A stretch of 64,000 bases of DNA, taken from the NCBI GenBank assembly GCA_964058845.1, contig CAXKVR010000284.1:62001-126000 (forward strand). Reading direction: 5' to 3'. Shown here piece after piece: positions 11,276-23,228 of the stretch (its first letter is position 1; each line of letters opens with the position of its first letter). The stretch is from Carex sylvatica (taxonomy: Eukaryota; Streptophyta; Magnoliopsida; Poales; Cyperaceae). The position numbers were made by a program, and so were the translations under genes. The notes under the pieces are model-generated. The model did not search any database. It was not told the DNA's origin and was given only the letters and a program-made list of their open reading frames with translations.

Positions 11276-11550
11276 TAGAGGATATGGATTCATCTACAAG
11301 TTATTCTACCTTGATAAAATATTTCGAAATTTACATACTGTGATAAAATATTTAAACTGACTTATTTATTTTCCTTCTGAAATGAAATCAGGAGCCTTTT
11401 CTACTATATATATGACTTCAATCCATGATAATTTATTCAAAGTTGTTGTAAATACTAAACTACTTTCTTGGTGATATTTTTCATAATTGTAAGGACCTAA
11501 CTGCTTATCTTTTAATATCGAAGTCAAGATCAAAGTCAATCATGGAAAAT

Positions 11551-11560
11551 TATATAAGAG
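11551..11560 (+). promoter_or_regulatory. Putative TATA box of the receptor kinase
   Basis: tatataagag lies 82-91 bases before the ATG at 11642, directly after two W-box cores. Spacing is right for a plant core promoter; the start site is not known. Confidence 0.5.
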
Positions 11561-11641
11561 GTTGGAAAAATAGTATATCTCTATCCGTATCTTCTCTATA
11601 GTTTAGAAATAGCAATAACTTATCTCAGTTGATTGTCTTTA

Positions 11642-14600
11642 ATGGCTGCTTCAGTACTGGCTTGTCTTTTTTTCATTTTCTTCCTTCCAGCCTGCTTCTC
11701 CAACCCATGTACCCGTACACTTCCATGCGATCATTCTATTCAAATTAAGCCTCCTTTCATCTTCCAATCAGATGTTACGATGAGTCTTATTTGTCGGGGT
11801 TATTTAACGATTGGATGTAACAAGAGTACGCCATTTCTTTTATGGCTTCCAAAGTCATTACCATTGAAAAGCATCTCATATGAAAACAACACCATTACGG
11901 TTCAAGATCCTTATCTTAGTAGTTCTTTGAATAAATCTGGCTGTCATAATCTTTATTTTAATTTCTCTGGTCCTATTAACTTGTACATTGGGATGTATGA
12001 TTTATTGAATATAAGCCTTTTATCTATGAGATGTGACCCTCCTGATCATATACAATCACCACCCAAGATATTTGGAAAGAATTACAAGCTTAGCTACTCA
12101 TCTTCTCTTGGTGAAGATGATCATAAGCCTACGCAAATTTGTTTGAGGCCTCATAATTCTCTTGACCCATCTTTTGAGTCCATTTTCTCATTCAAAAATG
12201 ACAGCCCACAGCTTACTCTACTATCATCTAGTTACTCATATGATCTTGTAGCACAGCCCGGTTGCTTTGCAAACTGGATAAAGGTTTTTGATCCTAAAGA
12301 TGGAAAAGGTTAGTAGCTTGCATATTTAATCAATTTATCCCTGTTAATTTTATTTTTAATCATTTTGTAAATTATGGGCAGTTCCATTTTCTTTTTGTGT
12401 TTTTTCTTTCCCTTTTGGAATAATTAATGTGGTCTTGACATAACAGCTCTAATAGAGATAATATACGAGACTTTTGACTGATTAACCTTTAAGCCTATGA
12501 CTATTCAGAATTATTACAATAATAGCTAACCTTTTTTTTTTCTAAAATTTCCCTTTTCAAAGTTTCCTGGTCTTACTTCCATGTGAATAATTCCCAATTT
12601 TCCCATGCTTATTGAAAAGGATGGCCACCTTTTTCGTATAGTCGATTATTCCGTTCCCTTCTAAAATCAAATCAGAAGTCTTTTATTTCATACCTAACTC
12701 AATGTTTAGCATAAAAATTCTATAACATTTTACTTCTATTATTGATATCTTTATTGCTTTTCATTAATCTATGTAGTTCTAATTTATTTTTACTGGAGGT
12801 GCTGGTAGGAAATTTCCATTTTTCTATCCTTTCCAAAAATTCTGTCAAGGTTCTTGTCAAACAGTAGGATATTATTTGAGGTTGTAACTTGTAGGAATAG
12901 AACATAAGTATAACTATTACGAATCTTCTCTCATTTTTAGAAACAGCAACTAATTAATTTATCCTAATTTGTTCTCTTTGCATTGGCCTCTGCAGAGTCC
13001 TTTTATTCTCTTCTTATTCTTACTATTCCCCATTTCCCCTCCCCTGCTTCCCTATCTCCTGTCAAACTACACCTCCTTGTAATAATTCTATACGAAACAA
13101 TTATGACAATCAAGATCTTTCCCTGATAGGAGCTAATTACTCAAATAATCTTTTACCTAATTAGCCTGATTGCTTTGCTAACAGCATATCCATACTCGCT
13201 TGTGATGAACAATGCATAACTTAATAACTTGCTCACATTCTATTTGGTTATTTTGTTTTTCATTTTTTGCTAGTAAACTGTATTCAAGAGTCTAGCTATA
13301 ATATCAGCATCATTTCAGCCTATATATCACCAACTCCAAAACCTATGGAATCGACTTTGAACGGTGAATCCAAATCGTTCAAACCGATAATACTTCATTA
13401 GTTGTGCATTTACATCAAAATTTATAATTTTTCGAATTCATTTAGTATCAGGTCAAGCGGTCAAATGTGTGAGCTTTTAAGTTAATTTTAATATATTCAT
13501 TTTTCAACATTTTTCCTGCTTGATTTGATATTAAAATAACTCGAAAAAAAATTATATGTAAACACATCACTCATAAAGTAAATAAATGTAAACGGTTTGA
13601 ATTAGTCGTTTGAATTCTATTCAATCGATTTTGAAGTTAGTGTCATACGACACCGATATCATACTAGCCGAACTCTAATGGAGTACAATGGAGATATTAG
13701 TGTGTATACAATATGGCAGATGATTAGAAATGTAAGGTGGTAGTTAATTAGAAGATGATTAGTGGAGATGTCAAGGATTAGTCAAGCCTATAAATATGCG
13801 TTATGCCATTGTAATTAAAGACACAAGTTCAATACAAGATTACCTCTTTAAACCTCTTACAATTCATTCTTTATCCATATTGCAGAACATCGCTTGCGAA
13901 CGAAAATCATAATAGGTAAGTATCACTTCTGTTTTCATTTTACAGTAAAGTAAACATACAATCTGTGCTATCTTTACATTTTATTTATGAAATTATGAAT
14001 CTTTTTGCATTTTAGAAGAAGAGTTAAGATATCTCTTTCATACAGGGTTTCAATAATATTTTGAGATATATATATAGTTGAACTAATTAATTTAGAATAG
14101 TATTTGGTCTTCAACCCATCCAAACTGATCAATTACTCATTTTAGCATGGTTTCAATAATATTCTCTGCTCCATTTATTTTTGAGGCAAATTAATACTTT
14201 GAGAATATCAATTGGGATGAAGAAAAATTAACATGGTTTCCATTGAAACTTCGATAAACCTACTTGAAAAGTCAACTTCATCTAGCTCATGGAATGATCA
14301 AATTTTAAACATTTTACTTTTTGTACTCTATTTATGTGGATTCTCACTTTGATTTAATTATTCTTCACTTCAGGATGCGTTGTGGGATTCGCATTTGTGC
14401 TTGCATTATGTGGTTTGTTACTTCTATTTTACAAGCGCAAGAAACTGAGATTGATCTCATCATCGTCAAAGCTTCTGGTACAAAGAGATGTTTCTGATCA
14501 AGACTTTCATGACCCAGAGATGGTGGGGTCAGAATACACTCAGATTTTCTCTTACGAGGAACTTTGCGAGGCAACTGAAGGATTTAGCAAATCAAAAGAG

Positions 14601-16151
14601 CTTGGTGATGGAGGTTTTGGCATTGTATATAAAGGTAAATACTATCACTTGTATATGTAAGTTAAATGTTTCTCAAAAATTGATCTCATTTTTGAGAAAG
14701 AGCTTTGTGAATCAAAGGATTTAGCAATCAATAGAGCTTGGCGGTGGAGGTTTTTTATTCAACATTGATCTCATTTATTAACATTTTTTCAAAATGCTTT
14801 CTCAACTTTTTGATTTTTTTTGTATTATTGTGGAGAAAAATATCTCTGTTTTTACTCGAGTTAGTTAAGTTAGATATACCTACTTAGGAATTCATATCAC
14901 CTGAGTTAACTCAAATTTCGAGTTTAAATCCGTACCGTTAGATTTGTTTAGGCACAAATATTAAAGGGGCTCTGTGCATTCCATCTCGGGCCGGATTGGC
15001 CCGGATTCTGATCGGATGGTACAGATTCAAACTCAAAATTTGAGTTACTTCAGATGGAACCTGACTTCTAACTTAGGGCCTTGAATTCTGTAGGAGCACT
15101 CATGATATTTTATTTAAAAGAAGGCTTTTTGGATATTATTGAGTTTGTTAATCACTCTTTTTGGATATTATTGAGTTTGTTAATCAGTGATTAACAATGA
15201 ACAATGGAAAATGCTCTAGGGATACTCAAGGATGGGCGGACAATCGCAGTAAAGCGCCTTTACAAGAACAACTACAAAAGCACCGAGCAATTTATGAATG
15301 AAGTCGAAATTCTCTCTCGTCTCCACCACCCGAACCTCGTCACTCTCTTTGGCTGCACAGCCCGCTCCAGCCGGGAGCTGCTTCTCGTCTTCGAGTTTGT
15401 CCCCAATGGCACTGTTGCTGATCACCTCCACAGGCCCCGCTCTAGTGAAAATGCATTAACTTGGCCGGTTCGCTTGTCAATTGCTATTGAGACAGCAAAT
15501 GCTCTTGCATATTTACACGCAGTTGAGCCCCCAATAATTCATCGAGATGTCAAGACGAATAACATATTACTAGATGATAGTTTCCATGTCAAGGTTGGTG
15601 ATTTTGGTTTGTCGCGTTTGTTCCCATTGGATGTGACACATGTTTCGACGGTTCCTCAGGGCACTCCTGGGTATGTGGACCCGGTGTACTACCAGTGCTA
15701 CCATCTTACTGACAAGAGTGACGTGTACAGTTTTGGGGTTGTTTTGATGGAATTGATTTCATCAAAACAGGCTGTAGATTTGAGCAGGAGCAAAGATGAA
15801 ATCAACCTTGCTAATATGGCGTTAAACAAAATACAGAGGTGTCAGTTGGACGAGTTGGTGGACTCAGCTCTCGGGTTCAGGTCAAATTGGGAGGTGCGCT
15901 GCATGGTTTCTTTGGTTGCTGAGCTGGCATTTCGTTGCTTGCAACCTGATAGGGAACTGAGACCATCTATAAAGGAGGTTTTGGAGACACTGAGAGTGAT
16001 CGAAAAAAGGGACTATAATGGAGATAAAATGGTTAAGGAAAATATGATAAATGATGAAACTTATCTGTTAAAGGGTGAAACAAACTTTTCTTCCGATACT
16101 ATGACTGATAGTTGGAAGAACAGCTCTACCACACCTAATACTAGCGGATAA
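11642..16151 (+). CDS. LRK10L/WAK-like receptor-like serine/threonine kinase, four exons, about 629 aa
   Basis: Exons 11642-12308, 13886-13915, 14374-14634 and 15220-16151 join in phase with GT-AG borders. Exon 1 encodes a signal peptide (about 1-20) and a Cys-rich ectodomain starting NPCTRTLPC, of the GUB_WAK galacturonan-binding type. The 30-nt exon 2 adds the positively charged stretch [10 protein letters not shown] just before the membrane helix (about 229-252). Exon 3 has the juxtamembrane part and the glycine loop (GDGGFG). Exon 4 has the kinase core: Lys331 (IAVKRLY), HRD at 427-429, DFG at 447-449, then GTPGYVDP and SDVYSFGVV. All catalytic residues are present, so it should be an active plasma-membrane kinase. 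It is closest to the LEAF RUST 10-like (LRK10L1) group. The second Cys-rich (WAK_assoc) module usual in that family is not seen. The window's other ATG (15204) lies inside the last intron and is not the start. Confidence 0.85.
12985..13205 (+). pseudogene. Decayed copy of the receptor-kinase ectodomain exon inside intron 1
   Basis: Read in one frame, 13113-13185 gives [15 protein letters not shown], a stop, then PDCFANSIS. The intact exon has [15 protein letters not shown] followed by PGCFANWIK. The pyrimidine-rich segment before it (from about 12995) looks like a worn signal-peptide region. This is a relic of a duplicated exon 1, not a usable exon. Confidence 0.6.
13286..13677. mobile_element. 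Foldback MITE, family B copy 2, in the receptor-kinase intron
   Basis: Homologous along its length to 1054-1457, including the outer words tagtgtcat...gacacc and the inner ggtcaagcggtcaaatg. It lies between the decayed exon copy and the 30-nt mini-exon, about 200 bp before the latter. Confidence 0.75.
14707..14757 (+). pseudogene. Fragmentary duplicate of the receptor-kinase exon 3
   Basis: The segment around aaggatttagcaatcaatag and ttggcggtggaggttttt repeats the exon 3 end (14578-14624), which encodes [14 protein letters not shown]. It lies about 70 bp after that exon's donor site and lacks an open frame. It shows past local duplication at this locus. Confidence 0.6.
14907..15046. mobile_element. 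Small MITE, family C copy 2, in the last intron of the receptor kinase
   Basis: The left end (aactcaaatttcgagttt, then aatccgtacc) pairs with the right end (ggtacagattcaaactcaaa, then atttgagtt). The centre cacaaatattaaaggggctc is shared with copies at 11135-11275 and 55340-55470. About 140 bp, no coding. Confidence 0.7.
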
Positions 16152-17700
16152 TGTATCAACATTATGCTGTTCATTTAAAACATTTTTTATGTTTGCTAGG
16201 GGGATTTACACAGAATATATAGAGTAATAGAGTAAATTACATGAGAGTACATCTGTACGATATATTGCGTGATTGTTGTACAGTTTTTCATTTTTTGAAA
16301 ATATGGTTTGAACTTTTAAAAGGTGATTGTTTGAACTTTGAAAAATATGGTTTTACATCTGTACAGTTTTTCATTGTTGTACAGCTTTTCAATACACTTC
16401 ACTATTCTTGGTGTTTCTTAATTTCATTAGTTGAGATACTCGAAGCGTTTTTGCTTATTTTTCATATACTTTTCAATATTTTCAATCGTATAATATTTAA
16501 ATGTGATAAAAGAAAAAGATCTTTTTCTTACACTTCTTAATTGTTTTAGTACTCATTAGACAAAATATTGGAGAGAATTAAATGTTGTTAGTTTTTCATT
16601 ACATTAATTCATCTCTTTTTACAATTCTAGTTTTAGTTCTTTCCCTTCTAAATTTATTCTATTTCCCCTCACTCTTTTTGTAAAAGAGCTAATGAATCGG
16701 TATAAACTGGTCAATAGAGATACAAACAATTAAATTATTTCATATTTATTTAAAATAAAATATATCCAGTGTTGTAAATATTCCACTAGTAAAGAGTAAA
16801 TGCATTAATACTTTGTTAATTTATATATATTTCATATATAATAAAAAAATAAGTAATGGATCAGAATATATTAATCTCAATTCTTGACTTCTTAGAGACG
16901 TTAGTTATAGTTAGAGCGATGATTATATATTTATCATTATGAACATATTTTCCTCTATCTGCTATTATATTTATTTAAAAAAAAAATTTTAGGCATACAT
17001 AAAAATAAAATGATAGTCTTCTAATTGGTCCGTTTCTGAAGACAAATAATTCATTCTACTTCTGATATATACACAGTTACATTTAGGTATATATATCAGA
17101 GTCTTAATTTGGTCTTCAATTGAAATTACAATATATTGATATTTTCATGTGTTTTCAGGATACATATTGGACGCAAATATTTGATGTTTGTGAATGACAA
17201 TATGTATTTGTTAATTAGGACAAATTTTTTTTTTGGCTCTCTATTTCTCACGAGTCGCACAAAAAAAAAGAAAAAAACATATCATCAAATTATATAAGTT
17301 AATATATTTTATATGTTTCTCATGAGCCGCACACTGAATTGTAAAAATTAATATAATATATAAATTGTATTGTATTTGTTATTTATAAATTTTAATTCAA
17401 TATTGAATTAGTGATCCAACAAATTAACCCTAGACTGAAACATTTGTGGAGATTAAATTAAGACATTGTTTACATAATTTCTAAGATCTTGCTTATATTG
17501 TTTATAAATTGTACAATTCTATGCAAAACAAACTCTCCTAATTGATATGAATTAGTACCTACTATTATTAGGAATTCTTATCACCGATGGTATCTCACAG
17601 CTTGAGTTTGAATTTGTTCATTCAATATTATATATCATGAATGCGGCCCTTGTCAAGCTAACATAAATGAGAAGTTAAAAGTTAAATACTTCCTTTTTTA

Positions 17701-17768
17701 TATATATAATTCTAATTGACATTTCAGAACAATTTATATATAATTCTAATTGACATTTCAGAACAATT
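17701..17768. repeat. Two-copy tandem repeat, 34-bp unit
   Basis: The unit containing attctaattgacatttcaga occurs twice in direct succession without visible differences, so the duplication is recent. Confidence 0.8.
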
Positions 17769-18152
17769 TATATAAATTGGTTTCAAAGTGGTAAGCTAAC
17801 AAATTTTTATCAAGTCTGCAATTTTTTTTCATATGAATATTGGTTTTGAATTGGTTTCCGACTATAAATATGTAAGTTTATGTTCACCAACATCGTCTTT
17901 GATGAACATGCAAATTAACACGCTAGCTTTAGTACTCTATATAAATAATGTATAAATTAAGTCAATAACAAATTGATAAATTTTTATTGTAAAAATGTTT
18001 GTCTATCTAATTAACAATATTATCATAATTTATAAATTATTTACTGCTTAAATATAATGATCTATAGTTAGAATTCAAAACCAATATTATGGTACAATGT
18101 CAAAAACTCAAAATGACTGAAAAATGATAAGTCACTACGCCTATAAATAATG

Positions 18153-18253
18153 GTTTTTGGTGGGCTCATTTGCTACTTCAATTTGGGCCATGAACAAAAT
18201 GCTATTTAGAGTTCAAAACTTTCATTTGGGCCAACTGAAATCGAAATTTTTTC
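18153..18253 (+). repeat. Dispersed repeat shared with 59811-59905
   Basis: Both copies hold ttggtgggct, atttgggcca and, about 40 bases on, a second ttgggcc followed by actgaaat. They are about 41 kb apart, in the same orientation. The family is not recognised. Confidence 0.55.
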
Positions 18254-19470
18254 AGTTAGTATTACTTTGGGAGAAGCTTTTGTTGCTTCTCTAAAAACAT
18301 AATCTTACATACATGCTAACAAATGAAAAACCATACATATTTACACAAAAAAAAAAAAAAAAAAAAAATCAAGGAATACGCATACAGAGTGTTGCAAATT
18401 TGAAAAAAAAAAACATTGCAGATTGTTTGATATATTTTCGATAGTATACAAGGAATAACTTGCGTGCAAATGGCAAAGCTTTTTTTGAAATACAGATTTC
18501 AAATATAAAAATGAAAATTACTAAGAAAATTTTGAATTCTGTGACATTGAGAAGTTGCATTAATTGTGCTGTTGATATTTTTTGTAGGCTAGTAGTCTAT
18601 GCTTGGTCAAAGGCAATGATGAAGAGCAGATCTAAGACTTAACTAAAGACTTAACTAAAGGTGACTAAGTCACTCTTATAATTAAAATTTTTTAATTATA
18701 TCTATAGGAATTTTTTTTTTTTTTTTAACTTTCTATATATATAGTATAGCCACTCTCAATAAATAATAAATGTTTAGTTGTAGTATAATAGTTCAATTTT
18801 TATTTTGTGGTTGAGAGATCTTCAGTTCAAATACCACTCACTATAATTGTGCATTTTAATATACAGCCACCTTTATGGAAATTTTCTAGTTCCACCCTAC
18901 AATGACTGTACATAGTACTACTTGCAGAATTTTTTATTTATATTATAAAGGATAATAGAATGGGTGGCTTCGTTTTTTAATGTGGCATAAGGATTAAAAT
19001 TTTTTTGGATCCAAAGTAGATCAGTTTCGAAGTTCTAATGCAATTCAAATAAACATGCTTTAGGCAAACATATCTAATTAAGGATAATCTGTAATAGGAA
19101 AACATTACCATGTCCAAAAAAATTCAGGATATTGAGATGCCAGGGAATCAACCTTCAATAGTATGAACCAAACGCCCCCTAAATGCCCTCTGCAACCTTA
19201 AATTAATAAACCAGGGTACAATAACTCAACTTGGTACACTGACATGTACCACTTCTATACACAAAAAGAAACATAAAAGATCAGATAAAAAACACATAAT
19301 CTAGTGAAAATAGGTTCTTTAACAGACAAATTGCACAAATAAAACCATAGGCCCTTCACTTTGGAAATTTTGCACATTGGCCCATTGCAATTGCAGATAT
19401 TATATTTTTATCTGCAAGAAACTCAACTGAAATGCTATCTAAACTAAGTGAAAGAGAAACTAGATGTTGC

Positions 19471-19755
19471 TAGGGGCGGAATTAGAAAATTTAGATAGGG
19501 GTGGTTGGGAAATGAAATGTAAAAATATATAATGTGGGAGGTGAGATTTGAACCCATGAACTCTCACAACTGAATGAGGAACTTTAATCACTAGACTACA
19601 AGGAAATACTTGTTATTTAACGAGGAGGACTAAGCTATATAACAACTTAAAAGAACAAAAATTTCAATTAAATTTTAATATACATAATTAAAAAATTTAT
19701 AATCATAGGAGTGACTTAATTAGTCACCTTTGTACTACACTAATATCCGTCCCTA
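19471..19755. mobile_element. hAT-like MITE, 285 bp
   Basis: The ends taggggcgga (19471-19480) and tccgtcccta (19746-19755) are near-perfect inverted repeats of a type common in plant hAT MITEs. The 8-bp flanks gatgttgc and gatggtga agree at 6 of 8 positions, as expected for an aged hAT target duplication. The interior is non-coding. Confidence 0.65.
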
Positions 19756-20029
19756 GATGGTGAGCATCAAATATCCAATTGTTCAAACAAATGTTGTACC
19801 CAGATGAAACTTCAAATTTCTATTTCCAAGTTATATTATGTAACCATATTAAACTTTCTTGTCATTTTTTGTTCCACTGTTTCACATTCAATTATTAATT
19901 ATTTAATGTGGAGGGTTCTAATGCCTCATGTCTTCATACCTCAGCCATGCTTCAGAATTCCCCTCCCTTGGATCTCCATCAAGATCGGTGCAGATCTAAG
20001 TGCTAGTTGAAATATTTTCGTTTTTTCAT

Positions 20030-20800
20030 TCCTCTCCAGTGCTCTATAGTTTTCTCTGAGAAAGAGAGATATCACCCCCCCACCTCCACCCCACACCTGC
20101 CTGCCTCGTCCCTCCCCTCTCAATCTCCTCTCTCTCTCAGCGCTGCTTCTGACCTCTCATCTCTCTAGGATCTGCTCCTGACCTCTCCTCTCTGGATTCT
20201 TCTTGTCCAGGCTGCGCATGAGTTAGTCGGTACCGCCTCTAGCAACCTCATGCACCCCCTGCCGCCTTTGGCTTCTGCATCTCTGGTAAGCCTTATCAAA
20301 TCCTTTTTTTTTCTGAGTTTTAATTTTCCTTTAACACCAAATCTTTGCAATCAAATTTCGTTATAAAGAAAATTACTTGATTTCTTGATTGGAGAACTGT
20401 TGTACTGGCATATGAGGCTGTTTGCAAACATAATTCAGATGCACTTTTATGTTTTTTTGCAATTTATGATACAAAAGCACAAAAACTGGGCATGACTCAG
20501 TTACTTGGTAATTTATGGTATTAGTCTGGTATAATAACAGTACTACTTTGGCAGTCTAGTCAATACTTGAGAATGGTATCACTATTGCTTTATTTTAAAT
20601 ATTTTGCTAATTTTTTACTTATTCTAAATGGTATCACCCTTTTGCTATTGTTTTATTTTACATATTTTCTTTTCATTAAATGGGCAGGCAACATATGCAA
20701 CAACAAATGAAATAAAGAGAGAATATCGAAGCTGGTTTGAGAGACAACAACATAAAGCATAGCAGAAGTAAAAAAATATCAAAATAGCAGGGAGCTTAAT
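20030..20800 (+). ncRNA. Possible spliced non-coding or decayed transcript
   Basis: A CT-rich stretch (20030-20285), unlike the AT-rich surroundings, ends at a good donor (ctctg|gtaagc). A pyrimidine-rich acceptor (gggcag, 20682-20687) precedes an A-rich segment without a long ORF. This looks like a 5'UTR exon and second exon of a gene that lost its coding part, or of a long non-coding RNA. A CT-rich region of similar style lies at 25920-26520. Without transcript data this is only a candidate. Confidence 0.25.
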
Positions 20801-21547
20801 AGCAGAAATCTGCATGCTGCAACTTTTTAATTTTCTTTTACTTGTCTTATTTTCTAGTTTTTTTACTTTCTTTCATTTTCTTTCATTTTCCTTAATTAGA
20901 ACTAGGTACTTTTTTTTAGATTTCTTTCAAAACCTTGTATAGGAGACACTTCTAGTGTCAATTTAATGGAACTTGATTGCTTGCTTGAATCCTAAATGCC
21001 AATGCAAGTGATTTTTTACTTTACTTTATTTTTCATCTAAATGCATGCACAAGCTTTGCTGATCTGGTACTGTGATTTCTTTAATAAGATCAGTGTATAC
21101 TTATACAGTAAATTACAGAAAAAACGTCCATAGCATCACCTTCTCTCACAAGTTGAAGGGTAGTGACTATATTGACCACAGATTTTGCATTACCGTTTTG
21201 TAAGTTTTACTACTAAAATTAATGTTTGGTATGAGTACACATTTTCTGACACAAAAGTCAAAGTAATTAGAAACAATTTAAAATTAGATAATGATTGTTG
21301 CACCATCTGCCGTTAAGGATAGAACAAAAATAAAAATACAAAGTTGGTTGCAGGGTAGACGACAGTCAAGGTAATTACATTATAATTAAATTGAAACTAA
21401 TTATATGATATAAATAAAATAAAATTGTAAGACTTGAAAGGTGAATAGGATAAATTTAAATCTTTAGAGAAAAAAAACAGAAATTATATTTATTTTTTAG
21501 GATTAATGAATATAATTCTTAACAAGGTATAAATTAAGATTTTTAAT

Positions 21548-22385
21548 ATATAGTTACGTTATAATTAAATTGAAGGTAATTATATGATATAAATAAAACA
21601 ATATTGTAGAGTTGAAAGATGAATAATATAAATTAAAAATTTAGAGACAAAAAAATTATATTTATTTTTTAGGATATATAACGAAATTATCCCTAAATTA
21701 AAACTCAACAGTAATGAATCGCTACAACTAATTAAAATTAAAATACTGAAAAAACGATATATGTGAGATACTTTCTTAATAGTGTCAAGGTTGTTATAAA
21801 TAGTAATTGCACTGTCAAATTTAGATGTGAGGGAATCAAACCAGGAAATCAAATTAAAAAAGGAAAATGTGACCCAGACAAATGACTTCGGCAGTAATTA
21901 ATTAATCTATTAATAGCAGGATTAGTTTTCACCGCCTCAATTTGTATTGCTCCTGTATATATATATATATATATATATCAAGCAGCCACGTTCATTACAT
22001 CTGCTTTGATTGTTTCTCGCTCCCCTAGCCTTGCATGCCCTCTCTGTTTTCAATAACAGCACACCTTCCGCAGAATAGACTGAGGGTCTGAGACTTGATC
22101 TAGGTTACTCCCAAAAGTGAACAAACAATCTCTTCTCCAACTTATTTAGTTTTCTTCGACTTCTTTCAAGTTCCCCAAGGTATTTCTTGCAAGCCATCTT
22201 TGTTCAGAATTTTCTTGATTATTTTTTTTGGGAATTTTGTGTTTCCGTGGATATTTTTTGTTTTGCAATCTTCATTTTCATATAGGAATATAAAACTGCA
22301 TGGTCTCTGATGTGGGAGTCATAAATTTGAAATCTAGATAGAAAAAATCTTTTGTTCTATTAACAACGTATGGAATTTGGAAGCT
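21548..22385 (+). pseudogene. Duplicated promoter and 5'UTR of the C2H2 gene, coding part lost
   Basis: This segment is collinear with 22505-23240: gtcaaggttgttataaatag, ggaaaatgtgac, a TATA-rich run (21955-21980), the leader word cttccgcagaatagact and a donor-like aaggtatttcttgc all recur. It ends at gtatggaattt, matching the C2H2 start codon context (ctatggaatct), but the coding region is gone. The acceptor is also broken: aacag in the working copy is aacaa here. An extra fragment of the same repeat lies at 21365-21535. Confidence 0.75.
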
Positions 22386-22504
22386 TCACTTTCATCTTTC
22401 TTTGAAAAAGAAAAAACTAGAATATAAAAATGTCAGAAGTGAGAGTCGAGCCCACGCCCTCTCACGAGGATCATAACTCAAACAAAAATTGTTCTTCCGT
22501 CCAA

Positions 22505-23228
22505 GAAAGTTTTTAATAATTACATTATAATTAAATTGAAACTAATTATATAATATAAATAGCATAATATTGTAAGAGTTGAAAGGTGAATAAGATAAAT
22601 TAAATTTTTAGAGACAAATAAAAATTATATGTATTTTTAGGTTTATTAAATATAATTCTTAAACAGGTATAAATGTGAGATACTTTCTTAATAGTGTCAA
22701 GGTTGTTATAAATAGTTATTGGCTTATTGCATTGTCAAATTTATATGTGTGGAAATCAAACGAGATATAAAAGGAAATCAAATTAAAAGAGGAAAATGTG
22801 ACTCAGACATTCGGCATTAATTAATTAATCTATTAATAGCAAGATTATTTCCACCGCCTCGTTTTGTATTGGTTCTATATATATACCAAGCACCCACGTT
22901 GATTACGTACATCTGCTTACATTGTTTCTCTCTGCTTTTAATAACAGGCCCCCTTCCGCAGAATAGAGTGACTGAGTGAGGGTCTGAGGCTCGATTTCTT
23001 CTCCAACTTTAATTTTCTTCTACTTCTATCAAGTTTCCGAAGGTATTTCTTGCTAACCATCTTTTGTACAATTTTCTTGATTACTTTCTTTTTGTGAATT
23101 TTGTGTTGCGGGTGGATTTTTGTTGTTTTTTGATCATCTTCATCTTCATATAAGAATATAAAACTGTTTGGTGGGGATTATGAATTTGAAATCTAGATGG
23201 AAAAAACCTTTTGTTGTATTAACAGCCT
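22505..23228 (+). promoter_or_regulatory. Promoter and 5'UTR (with intron) of the C2H2 zinc-finger gene
   Basis: A TATA box (ctatatatata, about 22873-22884) is followed by a leader. A likely 5'UTR intron runs from the donor after 23042 (gaag|gtattt) to the acceptor at 23224-23225 (aacag), three bases before the ATG. The same layout in the neighbouring duplicate supports the structure. Confidence 0.6.

Larger units (their letters stand above)
10245..11550. other. Intergenic DNA upstream of the receptor kinase
   Basis: AT-rich, with repeated words such as tataaatactt (for example 10252-10262, 10468, 10490 and 10570) and a decayed MITE (11135-11275). The 100-codon frame at 10677-10979 has no recognisable domain and is probably chance. 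Confidence 0.5.
16152..19470. other. AT-rich intergenic DNA
   Basis: The 3' end and poly(A) region of the receptor kinase, then AT-rich DNA with no supported gene. The 99-codon frame at 16241 and the overlapping frames near 18400 lack known motifs and follow AT-rich composition. It includes a poly(A) run (about 18349-18368), a short tandem repeat (17701-17768) and a dispersed repeat (18153-18253). Confidence 0.6.

Noticed and set aside
11633..11641. TTG at 11633 as the receptor-kinase start
   Set aside because: A normal ATG at 11642 opens a typical signal peptide; the longer frame would need a non-AUG start.
15204..15219. ATG at 15204 as the start of a stand-alone kinase
   Set aside because: The glycine loop and membrane helix lie in upstream exons, and an in-phase acceptor at 15218-15219 shows that 15204-15219 is intronic.
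16241..16540. 99-codon frame after the kinase gene
   Set aside because: Phe/Leu-rich translation of AT-rich DNA with no signal or domain, probably in the kinase 3' flank.
19540..19580. Possible tRNA-derived SINE around gagatttgaacccatg
   Set aside because: The word is B-box-like, but there is no A-box or poly(A) tail. The segment is inside an element with hAT-type terminal repeats.
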